In this document: piece after piece, positions 1 to 11,400 of the stretch | Layout of the letters: each line of letters starts with the position of its first letter | Position numbering within the stretch: the stretch's first letter is position 1 | Source of the DNA: Paragonimus westermani | Taxonomy: Eukaryota; Platyhelminthes; Trematoda; Plagiorchiida; Troglotrematidae | Length of the DNA stretch: 64,000 nucleotides | Assembly (NCBI GenBank): GCA_008508345.1 | Contig: QNGE01000881.1 | Coordinates: forward strand, 7,727-71,726 | Direction of reading: 5' to 3' | The notes under the pieces: model-generated | The model's input: only the letters and a program-made list of their open reading frames with translations | The model's database searches: none | What the model was told of the DNA's origin: nothing | Position numbers and translations under genes: made by a program

Positions 1-144
1 GAGGAAGAGAGAGTTCCGATTGAATCTTGATTGAGAACCACACAAGTGTGTCTTCTCAATCAGGTCAAAGTTGCTTACTTCGTCGAATCGGCCAGGTGAT
101 ATTTGGGATTGTCGACGGGTAGTTGGAGGCATGTTTGACTCGAA
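1..144 (+). repeat. Direct copy of 32,771-32,914 at window edge
   Basis: These bases match 32,771-32,914 in the same orientation with a handful of substitutions. The first 57 bases are also the reverse complement of 1,849-1,905, so a short inverted repeat lies inside the left arm. The match stops at a shared CGAA at 141-144 (32,911-32,914 in the other copy). The window edge truncates the copy, so its true start is unknown. Confidence 0.85.
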
Positions 145-150
145 TAAATT

Positions 151-315
151 TTCTGCTGATTTTTAAAGTCAAAACTGAGAGCAATGTAATGACTCCGAAC
201 GAACGCGGCCGTCCGTATGCTATGCGGAACCTAGTCAAACTTTATTTCATAACAAGAGGTGAGTATGTTTTCTTGATGGAAATCAGATATACCGGGTGAT
301 TTTCTGTACAAACGT
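151..315 (+). repeat. Diverged copy of 3,248-3,420
   Basis: This block resembles 3,248-3,420 in direct orientation at roughly 85 percent by eye, including the shared TTTTTAAAGTC and GATGGAAATCAG stretches. A third copy lies inverted in the right arm near 31,938-32,095. It separates the edge repeat from the main inverted duplication. No coding potential was recognised. Confidence 0.75.
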
Positions 316-2585
316 AACAAGTGGGATCAACTATTACGATAACTATTTAGCGTCATTGACATGACAGTTCTTGGATATTGACATCAGATCCGCTATCAGC
401 AATGCAAATATGATTAAAATTCCATTGCTTTTCCAACAACACCATTGTCGTGTGACGTACGTGAGATATGCTCCGTTTTTGAGTGGGCGCTTGGAGAATC
501 GAGGACTGAATCACCTGACCATGTGAGTCACGTTGCAATACCGTAACTTCTCCGAGAATTTGCACTTCATTTCTCTTGATGAGCAGAAACTGGATCAAAC
601 CCGTTCAAGAAGTTTGGACCGTGCATGGGCCAATGCGCGGTGACACTGGTGGACTGTGAGTATGCCAACCAAAAACTTACTGGTCACGGTATCACTGAGC
701 ATATCATTCATACAGTCACGAGTAATTTTGCGGGTGAAATAGAAATATCTGGAAAGGCCGCGATAGGAATTTCGGCCGCGGATTCATATGTCACCCTTGT
801 TGATTGCTGCACCACTGACCCCATATCAAGCGCGGCATCATGTGCAAACTCTTGAACATGTCCGCCTGTGAGTATTGTGCACATTGCCTACTGCACTCGA
901 AAGGAGACACAGTTACTACCCTGCTAACTTCAGTCAATCCACTCACGACTAGGACTTCCCTCCATATTGGAGTCACGAAAATCACTGGAACTGTTTATAG
1001 TGCCTTACTGTTGATACGTAATAGGGATTTTATTGACAAACTGAACAATACTTATGAATGCATGTGCGCTAATCTCAATGGAACTCACGTCTAGTTCAAT
1101 TTTTCTGGGAGACTGGCTAAAACCTGTGTAAATGCGACAGCTGCGATCTCCTTTGAGTGGTGTTTGATCGGCAGAAAACATGAAACCCACAATGGATTGC
1201 TAAATGAGTCGGTCTGAATTAGATTTTTCGGCTGAACTGCTGGCAACTGATCGGAACTTTTAAACACCTCTAGTCTTTTGAAGTCTCTTGGAATTTTCGT
1301 TTGATTCAGTTCAACAGAAAGTGCCAAGCTGTGAATTCACCTTGATTTGTGTTAGTGACAAAAACATACCCTTACCTGGAACGTTTTCATCCCTAGTTAT
1401 CGCGTTTGTGCGGTATGCGTGCTGAACGCTACTTCGCTGATCTCACGAGTTAGAGTTGAACTTTCAATCAAGGACAATCGGGAGTAATGTTCTAGTCATT
1501 CAACAATCTGAAGAACAGACCTACCAATAGATGGAATTGTGTACCGATCTGGGAACATCGATTCAGTATGTGGTCGTCATATCGATGCCAAAACCAGAAG
1601 CTCCAAACTTTGATGTGTGAAAAATATGTATCAGAATAAATGGTCTTTCGATATGCTGTGACACTCACTTTTCGATGCATTATGGAGAAAAGGGGTGATA
1701 TTGTCGCCCTTCCTCTAACATAAGGATGAAAAAACCATGCGTTCTATTGCTTTCGTGCATGGGTCCGGCGCTCGGCTCGCGTCAGTGTAAAGGGCGGAAG
1801 GTTATGTGTTGAACTGGATAAAACCGTCATGTTGGCAAAAATCTGATAGAGAAGACACACTTGTGTGGTTCTCAATCAAGATTCAATCGGAACTCTCTCT
1901 TCCTCTCTCTGATAGAGTGCCCGCGTCATTGGGCAAATGTTTATTGTTCCGGCCTATCATTCGCCCAATCCTAACTGCACATAAATGACGTACAACTCTC
2001 CTGTCCACGCTATCCCGCTTGATCTGCATTATGTATCGTCTGAAATGCACTGCAATAAAAGCAGGACAATAACTGTGATAAGATTGGACGATCACACATT
2101 GTGTACAAATTCGATTAACCAACGGTAAGTAGTAAAATCGGCAGGTGGAGCGGAGTGCACCACGAGCCGCCTTATCGGAGTTCGGTGAACGAGGAATATT
2201 ACGATCGTCTTACAGTACGATGGGAAAGTCCTCGGATTGATTTTGACAGCCAGTCTCCGCAACAATTATAGAAGGCTTGATTAGCTAAGTGCCCGTTTGT
2301 TGTTGCTGTTCGATAAAGCTCTGCTCTGATTTCATTATTTCTATGATCTATGAGTACACACAACGGGACGGCACAGCTGGTGGCCAGTCAAGCATATTTT
2401 AAAACTTGGACTGCAACACCACTTGTCCCCTATAGCAGAATAGCAAGATTCACTGGAATTTTAGCACAGTTTACATTGTAAATTGGAATGACAGTCAAGA
2501 CAGAGAGTGGTGTATAATTTGTCGAGTTATCGTAAAATCTGGAGACGCCGTGAAGTTGAGCAATCTGAGACCAACGTCTAAACTA

Positions 2586-3262
2586 TCAGCATAACTAATA
2601 TTGTGGCTTGTACTGTTCAAGTGTGTTCCACTGACATTCTTGTTTCGATATGTTCGCATCGTTAGGCGGTCATTTTTAACGCCTTCCCGGATACTGTCAG
2701 GTGATTTTTGAGAGGCATTCCCGCAATATCCTGTGTTTAATGTAAATCCGGCTAAAACGTGCTGTGTACTCACTGGTTTCTACATTGGTAATATTATCTC
2801 CAGTTTCACGTTATCATCTGAAAATCAGTGTGCATGCCTATTTTCAACACAACTCCGAAGAATTTCTATTGGTCAGCTGTCAACGTCACCTGACCAATAG
2901 AGCCTTTTTGCTGAATCAGGTAGGCAGCAAATCATATTTCGTTTCCGTTTCGAAAGAACAAATCTGGGAAAATTAGCGCTCTATCCCGACCACGTTCTTC
3001 TGCCAGAAATAGGTCGTCGAATTCCTCAGTTCAGAGCAAGTTGTATATTCACGTGTGTATGGGTAACCTTAGCAAATTGCAGTATAATTCGTTGGTTTCG
3101 TTGTTCAGTTGACCCACCTGAGAACACTTTTCTGAGCAGCTACCTCGGCCTGCATATCGCACCAATATACTGAAGCTGAACGTTTCACGCGCATGATAAT
3201 ATGAATCCTAATTTTCGAGCCGACATAACGGTGTCTACTGCATGCGAATTTAGTTTCTGCTG
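2586..3262 (+). other. Segment present in left arm, absent from right arm
   Basis: The right arm joins the equivalents of 2,585 and 3,262 directly at an A-rich junction near 32,090-32,097. About 680 bp here is therefore either an insertion in the left arm or a deletion in the right. No terminal inverted repeats, target-site duplication or long open frame was seen. The junction falls in a short T/A run, which would fit a microhomology-mediated deletion. Confidence 0.7.
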
Positions 3263-5704
3263 CTTTTTAAAGTCACAACTGTAAGCAATAAAATGACAAC
3301 GAACGAACGCGGCCATCCATAAGCTCCATGGAACCTTGTCAAACATCATTTCTTATTAACAGATGAGTATGTGTTCTTGATGGAAATCAGCTATACCGGG
3401 TGTTCTTCTGTATTAACCTGATAAATCTGTGCACATGGTGATGGTTGCTGGTTTAGTCACTCGATGAGCAAATACACAAGAAAAGTTGACGAGAACTGTT
3501 CGGTTTGCGTCATACAGCAAACTCGCAGCAGGACAGTGGCAATTCCGGAATGAAAGCAACATGAAAATTCAGGATTCAAGTTGCACTTCAATCAGAGCTG
3601 GTTGCAGCAGTCGAATTGTTGAAGGCACAGTAGTCGAAACCGTGGCCGGAGTTTTCTTCCATGTCGTGGCAAGGTTATACAACGGTGGCCAGCACTAAGG
3701 AGATTGCAACGTCGGTCGGCCTGTCATGTCAAACTCATGCACATAACGATCACTCAAGTACTGCGGGCCGAAAGCAGGATCCGGAAACCCGAACGATTCA
3801 AGGGAGGTTACAATTGACGGAATCACTGAAGGGACTCATAAATTCGGTCTTTCCAGGCAAGTCAGGTTGGCGAGTGACACCAACACACGGCTATAACCAC
3901 AGTCAGGCCAGCTGGTACAGGAGGTGTGAGCGAATTTCAGATCTAATCACTCAAATTAATAGTGCCCGGGAACAGATCACCACAGTTCCCGGTCGGTGAT
4001 ACCTGACTGTTGACTAAGTTCTTGGAGTTCAGAAAACAATGCGGGATCAGGAATCAACACGCATCAATGAGTGAGAATGTACGGAGTGAAAATACGAGAT
4101 TTCACAAACGGCGCAAGCTATCAGAACATTGTTCACTGAACGTTCAGTAGCAAAAGCCACATTCTGGAACAGAACAGATTTGCAAATCAATAAAAGCTTG
4201 ATTGGGAACTAACAATTTTTCCACACAAACCGGAGTACGGCATGATTTGTTGGTAGGTATACCACAGCAATTATGGACTCTGACGTGACGTCTTTCAGCT
4301 GTTTTCAGAACTCTAAGGAATATAGGACAATTGCGTGGTTTTATGATATCTCTGTTGATATTTATCGTTCCACTTCATATCAACATGCCGCTTTAACTAT
4401 ATGTTATTTCCGTAATGAAACCAACTTGCTTCGTTGTTGAGGTTTCTATGGACAGCTCATTCAGAACTGGTTGTCAAATTGGTAGCCATTGTCTTCGGCG
4501 AAACAACTTTGTCCTGACGAATGATATGTCCAGGACGCGGAGATTATTCAGTTTGGGTTGTCTTAAATATTTCTGGCGTTCGGATTTCCGTCAAATGGGC
4601 TGAGTTGAAGACATGCATACTGTAAGAAGCGCGTTTTCCACCGCTTGGTTGCTGATGTCGATTCGGTATTCATATTTGCGACTCAACGGAGGTGCGGGGT
4701 CTCGGGTCACTGATTCATTCCGTGATTTTGTTTGTGCCTCCAAGTTCCAACCAAATTTGCCTTCTCTGTACAGAGGTGTTAAGTTCATATCTGGAATTCG
4801 CATTACGATTGGACGAACATGCATGCTATTTCAGTCACTTCGTCATCCCGCAGTTTCCCTGAAGCGTCTTATCCTACTTCTTGGATGTCACCTTGATTTC
4901 TGATGCTCGGCCTCTGCAGCTTTTGCTGCTATCATTAATTACCGGTTGCTATGACATCGATACCTATCCGTCAGCTGAGCGATTTGGACGGCTGCAAACC
5001 CCAACTGGCAACAGTCACTTCGCAGTAGCATGGTCTGAGAGCAGCTTTAATCGTTAGAATGAGCCTAATTCACGGCAGACTGTTCAGACATTTGTCTGAG
5101 GCAGCATTATGAGTAGGCATCCAACAGTATGTTTGCATTAAAACTCTAGACAGTAGTCCATTTCAGTTCTATCATAGCTCGTCGCGCTGACTCAGAGTCG
5201 TCGTCAGCTACAGTTTCTCGTACTTATCACCGGTTTGCTAGGTTTCTCTGTCAGTCTGTTCTGCAAATACCTTAGTGTTGTTCCAGAACTCCATCTAGAA
5301 TACAGGGACGTCCTTTCGAATTTTCCAATTTCCGAGCGTCGTCATGTCACTAACCGCTGTGTCTAGAAACAGGCTAATAACGGGAAGTTAGTTGATGAGA
5401 AACGAAAAGGCATATTCCGTGTTGAACTACGACACAACGTAAAAACACCCTAGCATAATGCGTATTTCCGATAAGCGACATGCGCGTGGAAGTTTGTGCG
5501 AACCGTATGCTGTGCGAGTAAAATTCACATTCATTTCTTACTATTGATATAACCCACTAGTAGTCCAGTTTTTCAACGTCGCAGTTCTCACAATTTACCA
5601 CGTAATACGTGCCCGTCAGGCTGTATCCCTGACCGTGAGTTAACCGGGCTTAACTAATAGATGTCCGGTACTTCCCGAATCACGGCTTCTTGCAGGTGAG
5701 TTAA

Positions 5705-6379
5705 GGTGCAGACCCACCTGCCAACAAAGCTCTGGTACTGAATAGATATAATTTCAAACACTCAATTATATTTAACCGCTTCGTCAGAGCAGAAGGCAGA
5801 CATATATCAGGGTATGTTAATATTGTATTTGCCGTCATCAGTCAAAGACTCAAAACATGCCAAAAGAGAGATACTGACCTATTCTTGTTAGTCAAGGCTA
5901 ACCATTTAACCAACGATATGATGCGCAAACTAACTTCTGCTTTGGCTTGAATGTATGCGGCTGCGCAGTTGCGTTTAGTTCAAACCACCAGAGGTCACCA
6001 AGCTGACCCAGTAGACACATTCAGGGTAATGTCTTGTAATCGAAGTCGAAGTTATTGGTTTCCTGCGAAGTGTTGCTTATCCGAACTTACCTCCAACGTT
6101 ATGTGCACGAAAATGGTTGAGACAGCCTACCCGGTTGCCATGGTCGTGACTACACTACACATGGTGTGTTTGTGGGCGTGTCAAGTCCCTGTTTCTCCCA
6201 TTTCTATGCTGTACATAGTGTACTGCAGGAGACCCAAACAATATTCTCGGAACACTGAATTCCCTCTATCCAGTCCATCAAGATGGCAAGAAGGTATACA
6301 CTGGGAGATGCAAGCCTTCTGTCGATCGAGGGACACATCCGGAAGCACTGACTATCGGTCGATATCAGTTGAGTTGTGA
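5705..6379 (+). other. Open frame with one stop, kept in both arms
   Basis: Read in one frame, this stretch is open for 223 codons apart from a single TGA at 5,948-5,950. The part after the stop runs 142 codons from an ATG at 5,951. The part before it follows a plausible acceptor (GGTGCAG at about 5,715) and contains a helical-looking charged stretch, KTCQKRDTDLFLLVK. The right arm has the same frame inverted (about 29,648-28,974), and the 142-codon part translates identically. I do not recognise a family. One in-frame stop in 675 bases is not far from chance in sequence of this composition, so decayed coding DNA is possible but unproven. Confidence 0.2.
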
Positions 6380-6565
6380 GTGGACATAGCGGTCATTCGA
6401 AAATACATTCGCCAAGGAATTACACAGTCAATGAAGAGTGGGTGAACACGAAGCATGTCCAAAACACCCACCGCAAGTTGTTCTTGACTGAAGTGGACTG
6501 GAATAAAGCTACTTCGTTTTGCAATCACTTCCGAGGCAGGTCGAGATCACTGAACTCATTAAATC

Positions 6566-6745
6566 TGCAAGTCGATACGCAAGGATATGCACTACTGACG
6601 GGCTCTAATGGGATCGAAACTCTAGTTTAGTGCCTGTTTTCAAAAGAGGCTGGCTGCAAAATCCATTTGAATACGGAGGCTGCAATCAAATATGAGTGGT
6701 GGTCAACTGGAAAACAAACCAAATCCCTGACTACTCACCGGTAAT
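6566..6745 (+). repeat. SINE body fragment
   Basis: The stretch carries the shared body of the dispersed repeat at 27,168-27,375: a GGCTCTAATGG block, a CGAAACTC block, then AAAGAGGCTGGCTGCAAAATC and GGAGGCTGC. It is preceded by the same GATCACTGAACTCATTAAA segment seen at 26,775. It lacks the tRNA-like head. Within the overall inverted duplication this fragment is in direct orientation to 26,761-26,960, so the arms are not simple mirror images here. Confidence 0.6.
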
Positions 6746-8105
6746 TATTGCAGATTGTTTGGGCAAGTACAACCAGACTGAGTTGTTCCAAGCGCTTTTG
6801 CCCATACCTCTATGCTTGGGGACAAGTAATCAACAACGCACACTTCATCGTTTTTCGATATTCACCCAAATGGCCAATGCAATCTGAGCACTATTCGTAC
6901 TGTCTCCACTGAACCATCCTGATCATTAGGTTATACGTGATTTCCATTACAGAGGGAACTGGATTGGTGAACTTCTGTGTATAGCAAGATGAAGGCGGAT
7001 TCACACACAGTTGTCGTGTAACTATTGACTGGAGGGGATTGGAATAAAGCTATTTTGTTTCACAATCTCTTATGGCTTTCAATGCTTCCATTGCGGGTAG
7101 ACTTAAGGTGAGATGGTGAGATGGCTGTAGTCACGATCAGTGATTGTGGATTGTCCTTAGCCGTGCATTGTATCCCACGTTACTATCGGTTAATGCACTC
7201 GTTAGGCGCATGCGTCCGGGGATTTGTCATACCCTCACCGACGCCTATAGTTTGAATTTCGAAAATGTGAACGAACGGGTGTCCTGGACAGTGTACTGAA
7301 ATCAACAAAGTATTCATGGTTGTCTGCTTTCCAAAGTGTGCTCCGCAAGTAGAATGAAAGCCACAACATTAAATTCGACGTTGGTTTTGCCGTTTTAATA
7401 ATTGAAATTTGTAAGAACCGGTAGTACACCACTTTTCCAGACTGAGACGTGGGTTTTCAACACACTCGGATCAGCAACATTCATGATTCCAGTTTTACAC
7501 CACACCCAACACGCATGGGTTTGAGGTCAGCGTATTCAGGTCCTCGGGGAAGTTACCACCACGAAAACAGGCTCCAGGCGTACGTGAGGAAATTATCTGA
7601 GAAAATCGAGCAAACTATCCGTGATATACTTTATGGGTTACCATGCAAGCATCGCCGTAACGGAGTCTTAATATTTAGCCCCACCAGCAAACTGTCAGTT
7701 TGTTCCGTCACTCAAACTCGAGGCCAAATCCAGACACATATGGTGGAATAATGGAGCGCCAGAGAACTGATTGTCAGTCCGACAAAAACCCGTTCTCAGG
7801 CAGATACTTGTTTTCGTACGTAATAGCCCACAGAGCATTTTCTTCGAGAATCATTCAAGCAGATGCTGGCCAAATTGTGGTGTAATCAATGTTGTGGCGG
7901 TGAAGAACTGATGATGCGCAAACACACTCCATCGTGAGCACAATGTAACTGCATCTTAGCACTAGCTGATATCAATGCGCTGTCAGTTACACAAATGGAG
8001 CTAAACTGTTAGCAGCCACTGCGCTCAAGTTTACCGCCGTTTACGGTCCCTTATTATTGTGGAACCAGGACAGGGCATGCTTTTTTCATTGTTGATGGTT
8101 GTATG

Positions 8106-8106
8106 N
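8106..8106. other. Contig join (single N)
   Basis: A lone N marks the abrupt end of the inverted-duplication homology on its left and the start of a copy of 2,232-2,568 on its right. This fits a scaffold gap or contig join better than an ambiguous base. Confidence 0.8.
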
Positions 8107-8443
8107 TCGGATTGATTTTGACAGCCAGTCTCCGCAACAATTATAGAAGGCTTGATTAGCTAAGTGCCCGTTTGTTGTTGCTGTTCGATTAAGGTCTGCT
8201 CTGATTTCATTATTTCTATGATCTATGAGTACACACAACGGGACGGTACAGCTGGTGGCCAGTCAAGCATATTTTAAAACTTGGACTGCAACACCACTTG
8301 TCCCCTATAGCAGAATAGCAAGATTCACTGGAATTTTAGCACAGTTTACATTGTAAATTGGAATGACAGTCAAGACAGAGAGTGGTGTATAATTTGTCGA
8401 GTTATCGTAAAATCTGGAGACGCCCTGAAGTTAAGCAACCTCA
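8107..8443 (+). repeat. Direct copy of 2,232-2,568
   Basis: This block matches 2,232-2,568 base for base, apart from a few substitutions such as GATTAAGG against GATAAAGC. It begins exactly after the N at 8,106 and ends by gradual divergence near 8,443. An inverted copy lies at about 32,112-32,450. The beginning at a contig join suggests that the repeat itself broke the assembly. Confidence 0.85.
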
Positions 8444-11400
8444 ATCGTACCTGCTAAACTTTTGGACGTTGCTCCGTGGTATTTGGGTTATTCGCGATCG
8501 TTCGTCAATTGGTTTGTAAGCGCTGGTTTTAAACCATGGCTTTCTGTTGTCCTTCATTTCATGCGTACAGCTTTGTTCACTTTACAGTGTTTTCGTTTTC
8601 ATACGTTTCTCGGGAGTTATCCTACATCCATATGTAATATTCTGTGCCATGAATATCGCAGGTGCACGTCGTACACATATTCCATAAAGTTATTCTAGCC
8701 CTCTCATCAACTGCATAAACTGATTATCTACATTCCCTCGAATCGGCTTATGCATGAGAGGAATCGAAACAGATTTACTGTTCTGAGACTTGAGTTCAGT
8801 CAACTTACCTCACTTTCTACCTACTACGTACGTTTCCTGAATCAATTTGTTCACATTTTATTCTACATCACATTGTAATTAATTTGCACCTGGCTTTGTG
8901 GTTATCCGGCTGTTTGCCTTCTAACCGTTCTCTACATCTCTACTTTCCACTACCTGGGTTTTAAACAACTGAGTGATTCATTGACTGATTCTGTGATTGG
9001 GGTTTGGCTTAGTCAGCCTGACTAGATGCACTGTGCTGATTGCCTTACACATCTCTCTTAAGTGACCCATTGTGCATTGCTGTTGATCAACACAAACTTG
9101 CACAACTACCCACCTCTTCAAACTCGTATTTTGTTCACATACGGAAACTCAATTTCCGGAGCTCTTACTCCCTGGAAAAACGACTGAGTGAGCCGTTTAT
9201 TCACACAACGCTAGTGGGCACCAGTACCAATACATATCAGTCGGACCGTTTACACCCCACACCAAGTTCTCAACGAGGTGGCGCCCACCTCGGCTGCAAA
9301 GAAGCTTATGCTGCTACTTGGGACTATAAGTCGACATACTCACAGTGAGATTGTGAATGATTGAATGAATTAACATGTGCACTAAAATTTCACTTCAGCA
9401 GAGACGAATCACCGATCTTGACAATGTATCTCTACACTGCACACTACATCAACACTTCAGAGTCCATGAACATCTTCTATCCACGCCAGGACATCATGGA
9501 GGTGCCGAGATCACTGAATGCCATAGAATTCAAAGATGATTGATGAATGACCGTTTAAGTCATCCCAGTTCTCAGGACTTATTCCCGTTAACTTATGAGT
9601 GGTAAAAAGAGAACAACTTGTTGAAATTCTGCTTGCTAAATGGTGCAGACGTTCTTAGCACTGATGTTAGGAATGAAGTGCACATATTGTATACTACGGT
9701 ATACTCCAATGGTTGGCCCACGTTCCAGAATTTCGCTTATAAACACGGTAAAGCACTTTCCCTTTAGAGCCAAACGGATCAAATTGCCCACTACCTCGTG
9801 AGTTAGTAATCACTAATTCAATGGCATTTCATCCGGATGAAAGAATCGCATAGAAAAAGGGAGTCACGCAGCCGGTTGGAGATTTTGAAAGCAAACACAA
9901 CTGTTAGTGGCTCTAACATTTCATTGTGGCCACATCACTGACTGGGAGAATTTTCAAGTCCGATTGTTCGTAACACTCATCGGATCAGTAAAGAAAATCG
10001 TGTTTTGCTGCATCAATTTTAAGGCTGTGCACAACACGTGTAGGAATCACTTAGACGCCTAAGTGACTAAATGAAAACAAAAAGCGGAATTCACGTATTT
10101 AGTAAAACTTTGCACTTCAACTGGAAAACACAGTGGGACAAAACAGTTTACATTATTGTATGCATGAGTAACAAATTTGTTCTGCAGATATCTACACCTA
10201 GAGAACGTAATAGGGTAAGAGATACCGCAAGCTTTACTTTGATAAATGCAACAGAGTACGTTCGTCTGGTTACCGTACATACGTTCTCTGCACTCCAGAT
10301 GTGCAAATATTTGAACATCCAACATTTTGCGTGAAACAGTCAAACCGTAAAATCTGTCTTCTTGCACGTCGCTCAGTTCAATTATAACTTGGTTTTGCAA
10401 CCTCACAGTGGTAAACCTGCGCAGATGATGCAGTCTTGCTCATCTCACTTCACCATGGATCTATTGTCTACCTCCTGACGGTGAATCGGACGGCGAAGTA
10501 CGTTCAGGTCATTATCCGCAATATCTGGCTGACAACTGTGCTTATCGTCGGAATATTAGCATAGCACATTTTATTGCAAGACGCTGTTTTGCCTCTGAGA
10601 TTCCGTCGATTTTTCACGAGAAGGTGATCCGTCCACACAAATTCAGCCATGTAGTTTCGGTCAAATATAATACAAGCTCGCTCTCGATCGATAACTACCT
10701 GTGGTTCTTTGATGACAACCAAACACCATCTGTCTTTAGAAAATCGAAAACAGATCGAATGATAGAGTGGCAAATGAGTAGTTTTCAGCAAACAATGACA
10801 GAATGTGGCAACATTCGCTTCATTCCTGTAGTGCTTCAAGGACCACTGTGACTGTTCTTTGCGGTCTATTTTTCCAAGCAGTCATGTTTCGTCAAACAGT
10901 ACTATACGAGTAAAGTGTGAGATGACCGGATTGAAGATGATGTCAATACGAAGTACTCTGAATAAAGTGATCTTTCTCAGAGGCTGTCAGCTGATCACCA
11001 TTCTTCAATAGGCTTCCATACAATCACCTATTCGTTTGTATACACGGAATGACCTTCGCCACAAAATCGCACTTAAAACTGCCCACAGTGTTCGTATTGA
11101 CGTTGCACTCTTCTATCCTCACAGACAAGTCCGTATCAAATTCTCCACAGTGCGACATCCTCACAGTTCGCTGAACCGATCATCACAATCTATCAACCCA
11201 CCATACCGAGCGTCAAGATACTGACACTGTTGCGACAGACGCTTACGAGCACGCATTGGCAGTTGATTTATCAGTGTGCAGGAGGAGTCTTTGGAATTTG
11301 CCTTAGTGTTTATCACTCACAAAAGTAGGTTGGATTCGGCCCATCGATGGATGTCCAGCGCCTGTTGAGTAGTGATTTATTGTATTAACGTTTGAACAAC

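Larger units (their letters stand above)
331..8105 (+). repeat. Left arm of large inverted duplication
   Basis: Nearly all of this stretch recurs as reverse complement between 26,141 and 41,100. Matched blocks (left to right) are about 331-1,500 with 41,100-39,915; 1,520-1,848 with 39,232-38,904; 1,849-2,585 with 32,827-32,095; 3,262-6,525 with 32,090-27,625; and 7,605-8,105 with 26,650-26,141. Identity varies: several open frames are identical in translation between arms, while the block near 1,500-1,680 is only about 90 percent alike by eye. The homology ends exactly at the N at 8,106. No gene was recognised here; the short open frames do not look like known families. Confidence 0.85.

Noticed and set aside
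10059..11250. Possible transposase remnant
   Set aside because: Several minus-strand frames adjoin, but they are in different frames and lack any DDE/D or helix-turn-helix motif that I can recognise.
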